A stretch of 14,168 nucleotides of DNA from Minisyncoccota bacterium (lineage in GTDB: Bacteria > Patescibacteriota > Minisyncoccia > Phycocordibacterales > UBA9973): contig JAGOVD010000011.1 in the NCBI GenBank assembly GCA_018060905.1, forward strand, positions 1 to 14,168, read 5' to 3'. Both the position numbers and the translations under genes were made by a program. The stretch's first letter is position 1; each line of letters opens with the position of its first letter. This document shows, in pieces, positions 1-6,552 of this stretch. Below the pieces are notes generated by a model. The model saw only the letters and a list, made by a program, of their open reading frames with translations. It was not told where the DNA came from and made no database searches.

Positions 1-9
1 CAGAACCAC

Positions 10-37
10 ACTATACTCCCCTTTCAAAATCTGTCAA
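10..37 (-). promoter_or_regulatory. Sigma-70-type promoter reading out of the left edge
   Basis: On the minus strand there is a perfect TTGACA -35 box (bases 32-37), a 16-base spacer and a TATAGT -10 box (bases 10-15). It would start transcription a few bases from the window edge and drive a gene lying to the left, divergent from the MurA-like gene. Its target cannot be seen. The match is good, but only sequence consensus supports it. Confidence 0.55.
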
Positions 38-70
38 CTTCTCCAAATCTTACTGCATTACACAACATAT

Positions 71-97
71 TTGCAATTTCTCAAATACGTGTATAAT
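71..97 (+). promoter_or_regulatory. Probable promoter of the MurA-like gene
   Basis: A perfect TATAAT lies at 92-97 with a weak TTGCAA at 71-76 and a short 15-base spacer. Transcription would begin near 104 and leave a leader of about 18 bases before the ATG at 122. The position also argues against starting the gene at the upstream TTG at 71, because that codon would lie inside the promoter. Confidence 0.45.
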
Positions 98-121
98 CCC
101 AACAAACAAAACTTTTACAAA

Positions 122-1561
122 ATGAATCAGATAAAAAACATCCGCCTCAATGGTGGAAAACCATTAAATGGAGTATTGAAAATTGCTCCAAACAAAAATG
201 AAGCGTTGCCCAAAATCGCGGCAGCGCTCCTGACCAAGGATAAAATGACCTATATAGGTTTCCCTCGAAGCCCTGATGTCTTAAAATTGCTTTCAATCAT
301 GAGAGCGCTTGGTGCAGAAGTTGAGGATGGTACTGCAACTATCACTATTTGTTGCAGAAACATCACCACAACCATTGTTCCTCAAAAATTTGTTGAAGAC
401 ATGCAGGCGGGGTATTTGTTCGCAGGTCCATTACTAGGAATACTCGGCCAAGCCACTATACCTGTTGCATCAGGATGCGATCTAGGACAACGTGGATACG
501 AGGGACATGTAGAATATTTCAAAAAATTTGGCGTAGCGTGTACAGTCACTGACAACACTATAACGTTCAAACTTCCAGAGTATTCAGAAGAAGACCCAAC
601 TGCATCGATTCGAAATGACGATATCGTAGAAAGAGGCCAACTAGAATATCCGGTGCGCTCTGCAATATTTCGAAATCCTCAGGTAACTCCGACTGAAAAT
701 ATCATCCTGCTCGCTGCAAAGACAACAAAGTACTGGACCAAAATTTCCGGTATTGCTCAAGAGCCTCATATCAAACAGCTTATCGAATTGATACGAGAAA
801 TGGGCGCAACAGTAGTCGGTGAGGGGTCAACTATCGCTATCCTTGGTTCGAATAACCTCAAAGGAGTAGTTGTACACCTTGAACCAGACCATGTTGATTT
901 CTATGGCTCTGCAGTGGGGTGCATAATAAATCGAACCGATGATGTGTTCCTCGAAACAAGACTCACGCGAGGAATCATATGGACAGCTGAACTTCTTGAG
1001 CAGCTTGGTGCAAAGTTGGAAATTGTTCATGGAGAAGGTGTGAAAATATTTGGATCAAGATCTGTATTTGCCCCAGATGAAACACTTGCGAAAGAAAAAG
1101 GACATAACAATCGCCGAGTATACATTGTAAACCCGGGGCCATGGCCGTCGCATGCCGTTGATTTTCTTCCTTCCACTGTCAATTTTGCCAGTATGAATAT
1201 GGACAATAAAACAAGTACTATTATCAACAATTGGATGTACCAAAACGGATTCAAGTATGTCCCAATACTCAAACAAATGGGGATGTCTATTGATTGGTAT
1301 GACAACCAGCGAGTTTGCATATTAGGAATTGCAGAGGAAGATCGATCATTTTCCCAAAAACTGATCACTATTAATTCTCCAAAAGTGATAGAGGGGACGC
1401 GGGCAATTCTTTCATATGGTATGGCACGTGGCAATTACGTCATTTATGACATAGATTACATATTCCGTAGAAATCCTGAATTTTTGACCAACTATCTAAA
1501 TTTAGGTGCAGATATTATTGAATATGTTCCCACCCTTTTCGATGGAGGTGGTACCTCGTAA
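122..1561 (+). CDS. MurA-family UDP-N-acetylglucosamine 1-carboxyvinyltransferase-like protein (divergent)
   Basis: This 479-residue protein belongs to the EPT fold family. MurA itself transfers enolpyruvate from PEP to UDP-GlcNAc in the cytoplasm, the first committed step of peptidoglycan synthesis. Visible landmarks are NKNEALP (Lys25-Asn26, the usual KNAALP), the mobile-loop cysteine in SGCDLGQR (Cys119, Arg124), an Asp at 347 in WPSHAVDF where MurA has FPTDMQ, and Arg427 in EGTRA, matching the conserved C-terminal arginine. Odd points: the MRAS motif reads DMQAGY, so its Arg is Gln, and the FPTD context is largely changed. At 479 residues it is longer than typical MurA (about 420-430). 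The start at ATG 122 is chosen over an in-frame TTG at 71 because the family begins just before the I.LNG motif. It could be the true MurA or a paralogue acting on another sugar nucleotide, so no symbol is given. Family assignment is sure, exact substrate is not. Confidence 0.8.
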   Translation: MNQIKNIRLNGGKPLNGVLKIAPNKNEALPKIAAALLTKDKMTYIGFPRSPDVLKLLSIMRALGAEVEDGTATITICCRNITTTIVPQKFVEDMQAGYLFAGPLLGILGQATIPVASGCDLGQRGYEGHVEYFKKFGVACTVTDNTITFKLPEYSEEDPTASIRNDDIVERGQLEYPVRSAIFRNPQVTPTENIILLAAKTTKYWTKISGIAQEPHIKQLIELIREMGATVVGEGSTIAILGSNNLKGVVVHLEPDHVDFYGSAVGCIINRTDDVFLETRLTRGIIWTAELLEQLGAKLEIVHGEGVKIFGSRSVFAPDETLAKEKGHNNRRVYIVNPGPWPSHAVDFLPSTVNFASMNMDNKTSTIINNWMYQNGFKYVPILKQMGMSIDWYDNQRVCILGIAEEDRSFSQKLITINSPKVIEGTRAILSYGMARGNYVIYDIDYIFRRNPEFLTNYLNLGADIIEYVPTLFDGGGTS

Positions 1562-1580
1562 CAGATTTACCGTTCTTTAC

Positions 1581-1607
1581 AAGGCTTACAATTTGTAAGC
1601 CTTTTTT
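1581..1607 (+). terminator. Rho-independent terminator of the MurA-like gene
   Basis: A near-perfect hairpin (aaggcttac at 1581-1589 pairing with gtaagcctt at 1595-1603) is followed by a run of six T. It begins 20 bases after the stop codon. The opposite strand has no T-run after the stem, so it is directional. Its T-run overlaps the last codon of the convergent kinase-like gene, which ends at 1606. Confidence 0.85.
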
Positions 1608-2262
1608 ATTTAGATATGTTTACTTCTCGTAGGCCTATCTCCCACAATGATTCTAATTTCTCTGTGGTTAGCTCTTCTTCCATTCTCCTCTGGTAAAAAT
1701 CTTGAATCTCTCGCGAAGAAAGTAGTAGGCGAAGATGGGTATACGACCATCGATGTTTCCATGTTTGGTTCAAAATATCTTTACGTGCATCTTCTTTATC
1801 AAAAGAAATCTCATTAAAATCTATAAGGACAATTGTGCCGTCTTTTTCTATACCGGTGTTTATGGTGAAGTTGAATACTTTTTCATGGCACCCATGACGC
1901 CAAAGTTTGTGGATACTTTGAATATATTTATGGATATATAATTTTATAGATTCATCTATTTCTATCAACAAAGCCTTTTTAAATATTGTAACCTTGTCTT
2001 GTTCATAATCGATTCCTTGCAGAAAAACTGGATGGCCAAATAATTTAAGGTCAGCAAATCTTTCTTGGATACCCTTGTATACATATTTGGTCTCTTCAAT
2101 ATTTCGAAGTGCATTTTTATACTCCCGAACGGTTCGCGGAAGAAAACAGTTTACAAAAAGTATGTACAACAATACTCTCCATTTCTTTTTTTGTCGCTTT
2201 AAGACACGGTTGTTTCCGAGATCATACACACTATAGTGATACCCTTCTCCAATTTTTCTCAT
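1606..2262 (-). CDS. Kinase-fold protein with atypical catalytic loop
   Basis: This 218-residue protein shows the outline of a protein-kinase-like or aminoglycoside-phosphotransferase-like fold. A glycine-rich start GEGYHYSVYDLG (residues 5-16) is followed by a candidate ATP-anchoring Lys22 in VLKRQ. The region HGCHEKVFNFTINTG (123-137) sits where a catalytic loop is expected, and LIDFNE (146-151) resembles the DFG metal-binding step with Asp148. The usual HRD or HGD is replaced by HGC, so catalysis by the standard residue is doubtful unless another residue substitutes. Length is minimal for the fold. No signal peptide is seen; a hydrophobic stretch at 30-41 is too short and irregular to call a membrane segment. 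The ATG lies 1 base after the smc stop, implying co-transcription with smc, yet base composition is visibly more AT-rich than smc. Substrate is unknown, and homology to lipid or sugar kinases cannot be excluded. Confidence 0.6.
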   Translation of the reverse strand: MRKIGEGYHYSVYDLGNNRVLKRQKKKWRVLLYILFVNCFLPRTVREYKNALRNIEETKYVYKGIQERFADLKLFGHPVFLQGIDYEQDKVTIFKKALLIEIDESIKLYIHKYIQSIHKLWRHGCHEKVFNFTINTGIEKDGTIVLIDFNEISFDKEDARKDILNQTWKHRWSYTHLRLLLSSREIQDFYQRRMEEELTTEKLESLWEIGLREVNISK

Positions 2263-2263
2263 C

Positions 2264-4528
2264 TTATTTCGCCACTTTCACAGCTTCGTCAAATTTGATT
2301 GAGAGGAGTTTGGAAGCGCCGTCGGCGCCGAGGGTGACGCCGTAGAGGACAGAGGCGCGGGACATCGTCTCGCGGTTGTGAGTGACGACGATGAGCTGTG
2401 AGTAGGCACTGAGACGTTCTACCATATCGCCATAGCGACGGGAGTTGGCCTCGTCGAGTGCTGCGTCCGTTTCGTCGAGGACGAGGAATGGCGGTGGATT
2501 GACCTGTGAGATAGCAAAGAGGAGCGCAATAGAAACGAGTGAGCGCTCGCCCCCTGAGAGCATCGTGAGCTCTTTCACTTTCTTTTCTGGCAAGCTCACA
2601 TGGACATCGATACCACGCTCAAGGAAACGATCATCGTCTTCTTCGGGGATTTCTTGGCCAAGCTCCAGATCCTCATCGGATTTGCGCTTCTTCTTTTTCT
2701 CAATCGTAATCGAGAGGAATGCGCCTCCCCCGCCAAACATCGTCTTGAAAAATTCTCCAAAGCGTTCATTGATAACCGTGACTCCGGTCGTGAACTTGTC
2801 ATCGAGCACCTTTTTGAGATCGATGATGAGTGATTCGAGGTTGCGAATACTTCCCTCGATATCGGCGACTTCGCGTGCGAGAAATGCATCTCGTTCAACG
2901 GTAGTCTCATACTCCCCGACGACATCGTTGCCGATGCCTGAGTGTTCATCGAGGCGGATTTTGAGTCGATCAATACTGCGCTTCACATCGTGGAGATTGA
3001 GCTCGGGCATACCGTGCATATCTTTGAGTACGTGTAAAAATTGGGGGCCAAAGAGAAATGCCGCTTCTTTGAGGTCAGCATCAAAGTATTCTTTGCGTTC
3101 TGCAAACGACGCCTTGTTCACTGAGAGGATGCTGAGCTCGGCGTTACAGTTGGTGAGCTCACCGAGGACTTCGTAGCGTGTCGTTGTCGCACTCTGGAGG
3201 GTGCGTTGCTGTTCCTCGCGTTTCGTTTCGAGTGACCGCAGTGCATGTTCTGCATCGGATTCTTGGTTGATGAGTGTCTGCAGTTCCCGTTCAAGGTCTT
3301 CGAGTTCATGTGCGGTCTCTTTGAGGTTGTTTGTTTGCTGTGGCGCCGGTGTTGCTACCGCTACCTGTGGCTGACGAGCCTTGAGCGATACAAGGATAGG
3401 ATCAATACGAGCGATTGCACTCTGGACGATTTCGAGCGTCGCAGCGCCCTTGATCGACGTGATGAAGTATTCGATATCAGCAAGGAGTTGTGTGTACTCC
3501 GTCGGTGCAAATGAGATCGCAGGACCATCCACAATGGCTTGACTGCGTTCCGTGAGCATACGGCGTTCAACTTCGATCATACCCTCTAGACGGCCAATAC
3601 GACTCTCGAGGACACGGCGCTTTTCGCGAAGCGATTGAATCAGTGTTTTTGCCTTTGCGATATCTGCACCGTGAGTGTCTTCGACCTGTCCTTGCCCAGG
3701 AAGCGATGCAAGTGTTTGTTCGAGGTCATGTTTCTTGCGTTCAATGAGGCTCACTGCATCGTGAAGACGACGATCTTCGTGCGCGAGATGATCTCGCTCT
3801 GTAGAGAGATATTGGAGGAGTGTTGTCTCGAGCTCGGTGCGAATCGAACGGCCTTTTTCAATCTTTTGCACCTGTGTTGCAAGGAATTTCAAATGCGGTG
3901 CAAGCTCCCGACGAAGTGCCTGCACTTCTTTGAGTGTTTCCGCGGACTTGGCGAGTTTGGATTCGCTCTCCTTGATGCGATAGTGGTAGATCTTGAGGCC
4001 GAGTGCTTCTTCGAGCATTTCGCGACGATCGCGAGGGCTTGCACGGAGAATACTATCCGCTTCACCTTGTGAAATGATGTGGTAGCTCGATGCGCCGATG
4101 TTGACCGATGAGAGGAGCTCGACCATTTGCTTAAGTCTGATCTCTGTCCCATTCATCGAGTACTTGCTCGTCCCATCAGCAAAGAGCTCACGGGTAAACG
4201 TAATCGTATCAAAGAGGAGTGGTGCCTTGCCGGTTTCATCGGTATTTTGAAAAGCAAAAACTTTGTCTGTATTATCAAATGTAATCGAAACCGCTGCACG
4301 AGAGAGTCTCGCAGCACCATTTGACCCGCGAAAGATAAGGTCTGCGCCGACCTTGCCACGCATACTTTTCATGGACTGTTCACCGAGGACGAAACGAAAT
4401 GCTTCGACGACGTTGGACTTGCCCGACCCATTGGGACCAACCACTGCCGTGACCGGTGTATCAAACGAGAGTGTGCTCTTTTTGGCAAACGATTTAAATC
4501 CGGCGATGTCGATATGCTGGAGACGCAT
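2264..4528 (-). CDS. smc: SMC chromosome segregation ATPase, short hinge-less form
   Basis: SMC proteins are ATP-driven clamps that fold and segregate the chromosome with ScpA/ScpB. The N-terminal head carries GFKSFAKKS and Walker A GPNGSGKSN (about 31-39) and the Q-loop ISQGEADSIL (about 152-161). The C-terminal head carries signature LSGGERSL (about 657) and Walker B FLVLDETDAALDE (about 681-693). Between them lie two helical, charged stretches (about 180-330 and 400-585) typical of coiled coil. No SMC hinge with its glycine motifs is found; residues 335-400 hold a short segment ending in a Pro/Ala/Gln-rich patch instead. At 754 residues it is far below the usual 1,150-1,200. A Lys- then Asp/Glu-rich insert (about 610-635) interrupts the second head. 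GTG at 4531 directly precedes the chosen ATG, and either could start. It has its own extended -10 promoter upstream, and the kinase-like gene follows after 1 base. Confidence 0.93.
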   Translation of the reverse strand: MRLQHIDIAGFKSFAKKSTLSFDTPVTAVVGPNGSGKSNVVEAFRFVLGEQSMKSMRGKVGADLIFRGSNGAARLSRAAVSITFDNTDKVFAFQNTDETGKAPLLFDTITFTRELFADGTSKYSMNGTEIRLKQMVELLSSVNIGASSYHIISQGEADSILRASPRDRREMLEEALGLKIYHYRIKESESKLAKSAETLKEVQALRRELAPHLKFLATQVQKIEKGRSIRTELETTLLQYLSTERDHLAHEDRRLHDAVSLIERKKHDLEQTLASLPGQGQVEDTHGADIAKAKTLIQSLREKRRVLESRIGRLEGMIEVERRMLTERSQAIVDGPAISFAPTEYTQLLADIEYFITSIKGAATLEIVQSAIARIDPILVSLKARQPQVAVATPAPQQTNNLKETAHELEDLERELQTLINQESDAEHALRSLETKREEQQRTLQSATTTRYEVLGELTNCNAELSILSVNKASFAERKEYFDADLKEAAFLFGPQFLHVLKDMHGMPELNLHDVKRSIDRLKIRLDEHSGIGNDVVGEYETTVERDAFLAREVADIEGSIRNLESLIIDLKKVLDDKFTTGVTVINERFGEFFKTMFGGGGAFLSITIEKKKKRKSDEDLELGQEIPEEDDDRFLERGIDVHVSLPEKKVKELTMLSGGERSLVSIALLFAISQVNPPPFLVLDETDAALDEANSRRYGDMVERLSAYSQLIVVTHNRETMSRASVLYGVTLGADGASKLLSIKFDEAVKVAK

Positions 4529-4643
4529 CACGCACGAAACAGAAGGCTGTTATTGCAATCTGTATAGATTATTGAGATAAATCGACCTGAATACATATGA
4601 AAAGCATCTATGCGGTTGTTTTGTACGTGACGCATGATGATTG

Positions 4644-4652
4644 ATTATACCA
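4644..4652 (-). promoter_or_regulatory. Extended -10 promoter of smc
   Basis: Read on the minus strand this is TGGTATAAT, a perfect extended -10 element (TGnTATAAT). No good -35 is present at the usual distance, which extended -10 promoters can tolerate. It implies a leader of roughly 105-110 bases before smc. It sits 14 bases from the end of the 22-bp inverted repeat, which therefore belongs to the upstream transcript and not to the smc leader. The rest of the leader (4532-4643) holds no structure that I recognise. Confidence 0.6.
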
Positions 4653-4665
4653 CTATGGGCTTCAC

Positions 4666-4762
4666 AAAAAGAAGCGTATTTGCCGTCGCGTATTTTTCTG
4701 CTGAAAAATCGCTCCTTCTCAGCTCAGTCAGCTTGCGAAAGACGGCAAATACGCTTCTTTTT
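4666..4762. repeat. Perfect 22-bp inverted repeat with nested hairpin
   Basis: Bases 4666-4687 (starting aaaaagaagcgtatttg) are the exact reverse complement of 4741-4762, with a 53-base spacer. Each strand ends in TTTTT, so it can act as a terminator in both directions. Inside the spacer a second hairpin forms: atttttc at 4692-4698 pairs with gaaaaat at 4703-4709, and gcg/cgc extends it past one bulged T. The octamer gcgtattt also occurs twice (4674-4681 and 4688-4695). The element lies 62 bases downstream of the rnc stop and just before the smc promoter. The simplest reading is a terminator for the rnc operon, but the long spacer and long stem are unlike ordinary terminators. A small RNA or a decayed miniature mobile element is possible. 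Confidence 0.75.
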
Positions 4763-4790
4763 GCTATGCCTTTATCAACAGGATAAAAAT

Positions 4791-4805
4791 TACGCGACGG
4801 CAAAT
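4791..4805. repeat. Third copy of the inverted-repeat core
   Basis: The 15 bases tacgcgacggcaaat are the exact reverse complement of 4678-4692, which is the left arm of the 22-bp repeat plus its inner flank. Flanking A-tracts also match with one extra base. They are a direct repeat of 4741-4750 over gacggcaaat. In an rnc read-through RNA this copy comes first and could pair with the last arm, competing with the main stem. It ends 19 bases downstream of the rnc stop. Confidence 0.65.
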
Positions 4806-4824
4806 CGTGGCATTTTTCGGAGTT

Positions 4825-5517
4825 TTACAACCACCCTTTTGCTTCGAGAGCTGCAAGCGCTGCCTGCTGTTCTCCTTCTTGTTTTGATTTCCCTTTCCCC
4901 TCGGCAATTTTTTTGTCGCCAAAAAATACACCGATGGTAAAATGTTTGTCATGGTCAGGGCCGACTTCGCCGATTACTTTGTACGAAGGAGTAACGCCGA
5001 GTCGCTCCTGGGCTTCTTCTTGGATCTGACTCTTGGCATCTTTCCATGACTTAGTCTTGATGATGTCATCGAGTCTCGTGAGGAGTGTCTTCGTGACAAA
5101 TACATCACAGGAAGCGTAGCCTTGGTCGAGGTACAGTGCACCGACAAATGACTCGTATGTATTGGCGAGGATGGTCTGTCGTGCACGACCCGTGTCCTTT
5201 TGCTCACCTTTGGAGAGGAGGAGGTAGTCGTTCATATTGAGACTCGATGCGACTTCGCCCATAATGACAGCATTGACGAGTGCACTCCGGTACGCGGTGA
5301 GATCGCCTTCGTGTTGCGTCGGATGGTTGCGATAGAGGTAGTCAGTAACGACGAGCTCGATGACTGCGTCGCCGAGGAATTCGAGACGTTCGTTGTGCTC
5401 AAGTCCTGAGCGTGGATTTTCGTTGATGTATGAGCGGTGGATAAATGCCTGTGTGAGGATGGTCTTGTCTTTGAAAGTGACGCCTATAGCTTGTTCAAAT
5501 GTGCTGAAATCTTTCAT
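4825..5517 (-). CDS. rnc: Ribonuclease III
   Basis: RNase III cleaves double-stranded RNA, maturing rRNA precursors and controlling some mRNAs. The 230 residues have the normal two-domain layout: nuclease domain about 1-155 with the signature NERLEFLGD (42-50, acidic residues Glu43, Glu46 and Asp50), and a double-stranded RNA-binding domain about 158-228 ending in the GKSKQEGEQQAA helix. The second catalytic motif reads LANTYESFVGALYLDQG (117-133). Glu122 is kept, but the metal-site Asp expected three residues before it (Asp114 in E. coli) is Asn119. Length is normal for the family. No Shine-Dalgarno is seen. A TATAAC sits 6 bases before the ATG, inside the heptamer array, so a separate start of transcription is conceivable. 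Otherwise it is co-transcribed with nusB, whose stop lies 85 bases upstream. Identity is certain; the effect of the Asn is inferred. Confidence 0.97.
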   Translation of the reverse strand: MKDFSTFEQAIGVTFKDKTILTQAFIHRSYINENPRSGLEHNERLEFLGDAVIELVVTDYLYRNHPTQHEGDLTAYRSALVNAVIMGEVASSLNMNDYLLLSKGEQKDTGRARQTILANTYESFVGALYLDQGYASCDVFVTKTLLTRLDDIIKTKSWKDAKSQIQEEAQERLGVTPSYKVIGEVGPDHDKHFTIGVFFGDKKIAEGKGKSKQEGEQQAALAALEAKGWL

Positions 5518-5522
5518 AAATA

Positions 5523-5606
5523 GGTTATAGGTAGAAGGTTAAAGGTTACAGACGATAGGCTATGGGTGATAGAACTATCACCTCTAACCTACAACCTGTA
5601 CCCTAC
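5523..5606. repeat. Seven-base periodic repeat array arranged as an inverted repeat
   Basis: From 5523 the sequence falls into consecutive 7-base units: ggttata, ggtagaa, ggttaaa, ggttaca, gacgata, ggctatg, ggtgata (5565-5571). After a 4-base centre (gaac) the units continue as reverse complements: tatcacc, tctaacc, tacaacc, tgtaccc (5576-5603). The consensus is GGTTAnA. The two central units are perfect complements, giving a hairpin ggtgatag/ctatcacc; the outer units pair only partly. The array fills the rnc-nusB gap and includes the nusB stop codon. No similar units were noticed elsewhere in the window. Function is unknown. Confidence 0.65.
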
Positions 5607-6514
5607 TTACTAATAAGTCCGATCGCCTTTGCGATCAATGGCAATATATCATCATATATCGTCAGGTCAACTACTTCATGGAGTTGGAACCATTGCGCCT
5701 TGTCCAAGCCACCATTGGTGTGGAGGTCGAGTTCTCTATACTCTGCCTCTGCAAGATAGAATACAACCTTTTTCAAGAGCTTTCCTTTTTCAGGATGAGA
5801 TGCGACGTATTCGATAGAACCAATCTCTGGACCAAGTTCAGTCACTGGAATGCCGAGTTTTTCCTCGATCTCACGCTTCGCTGTCTGCTCTATCGTCTCG
5901 CCTTCTTCAGTACCACCTTTGGGTAATGTCCAATACCCAAAGACATCGTGCACCAACGCTACGTAGTCGACACCATCATGTCGCGCATGGACTATACCCC
6001 CACCTTTTGCTTCGATAGGAAGCTTCGTGATATCGATTGGTTCCTCTGGCTCTTTGACCTTTGGCGAACGAGGCTTCGACATCTGATCTTTGCCCGGTTC
6101 ACCAATCTCTTTGTACACGGCACCGAGGACACCGTTAACAAATTTACCACTGTTTTCACCACCGAAGGTCTTGGCGAGCTCAATCGCCTCGTTGATGGCA
6201 ACCTTGGGAGGAACTTGCTCACGGTCGCCAAAGAGGAGCTCAGCGAGCCCCATACGCAAAATACTTCGATCGACATTAGAAATCTTCTCAAGTGGCCACT
6301 CTGGCGCAGCCTTCATCAAAATATCATCAATGATTGTCTGCTTGCGCTGGACAAGTTCTGCAAGCGTATAGATGAATGTCTGATCATTATGTCCTGGTGC
6401 AAATTCTGCGGTATTGCGATCTATAATCGGCTTCAAATCCTCCGGTTTATTGCCGAAGTCCCATTCGAATAATGATTGAAGAACGATTGATCTGGAGAGG
6501 TGGCGGTTGGCCAT
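5603..6514 (-). CDS. nusB: NusB antitermination factor fused to a NUDIX domain
   Basis: Residues 1-139 are a complete NusB domain: RHLSRSIVLQSLFEWDF at the start, then ISNVDRSILRMGLAELL (78-94), PPKVAINEAIELAKTFG (102-118) and SGKFVNGVLGAVYKE (122-136). NusB joins NusE (S10) on boxA RNA in rRNA antitermination complexes. A charged Pro-rich linker (140-168) leads to a NUDIX hydrolase domain (169-300) with a NUDIX box at 200-222. Glu206, Arg214, Glu215 and Glu218 are present, but the last Glu of REUxEExGU is Lys219. That residue is a metal ligand in MutT, so activity may be reduced or altered. FGYWTLPKGG before the box resembles the ApnA and diphosphoinositol-phosphate hydrolase branch. No frame break lies in the linker, so the fusion looks genuine; an internal Met145 could start a free NUDIX form. 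rpmF precedes it by 38 bases and rnc follows. Confidence 0.9.
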   Translation of the reverse strand: MANRHLSRSIVLQSLFEWDFGNKPEDLKPIIDRNTAEFAPGHNDQTFIYTLAELVQRKQTIIDDILMKAAPEWPLEKISNVDRSILRMGLAELLFGDREQVPPKVAINEAIELAKTFGGENSGKFVNGVLGAVYKEIGEPGKDQMSKPRSPKVKEPEEPIDITKLPIEAKGGGIVHARHDGVDYVALVHDVFGYWTLPKGGTEEGETIEQTAKREIEEKLGIPVTELGPEIGSIEYVASHPEKGKLLKKVVFYLAEAEYRELDLHTNGGLDKAQWFQLHEVVDLTIYDDILPLIAKAIGLISK

Positions 6515-6552
6515 AATGATGATTGAATTAAAGGTACAAAATGATTAGGCTG

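Noticed and set aside
842..857. ggttcgaataacc, resembling a tRNA T-arm
   Set aside because: It lies inside the MurA-like coding sequence and has no matching acceptor, anticodon or D-arm around it.
2445..3176. Long plus-strand open frame (243 codons) inside smc
   Set aside because: It is antisense to the well-supported smc frame, has a Ser/Arg-rich composition typical of a shadow frame and no recognisable domain or promoter.
4653..4768. CTATG on both sides of the 22-bp inverted repeat (4653-4657 and 4764-4768) as target-site duplication of a mobile element
   Set aside because: The two copies are at unequal distances from the arms (8 bases and 1 base), and a 5-base match is expected by chance.
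4641..4940. Plus-strand frame of 99 codons across the inverted repeat and the rnc 3' end
   Set aside because: It overlaps rnc in antisense, begins at the smc promoter and encodes the repeat arms; no promoter on that strand was seen.
6043..6084. Separate NUDIX gene starting at internal Met145 of the NusB fusion, with the fusion being an artefact
   Set aside because: The frame is continuous with no stop or sign of frameshift, the linker composition is ordinary, and no promoter or ribosome-binding site was seen before the internal ATG.
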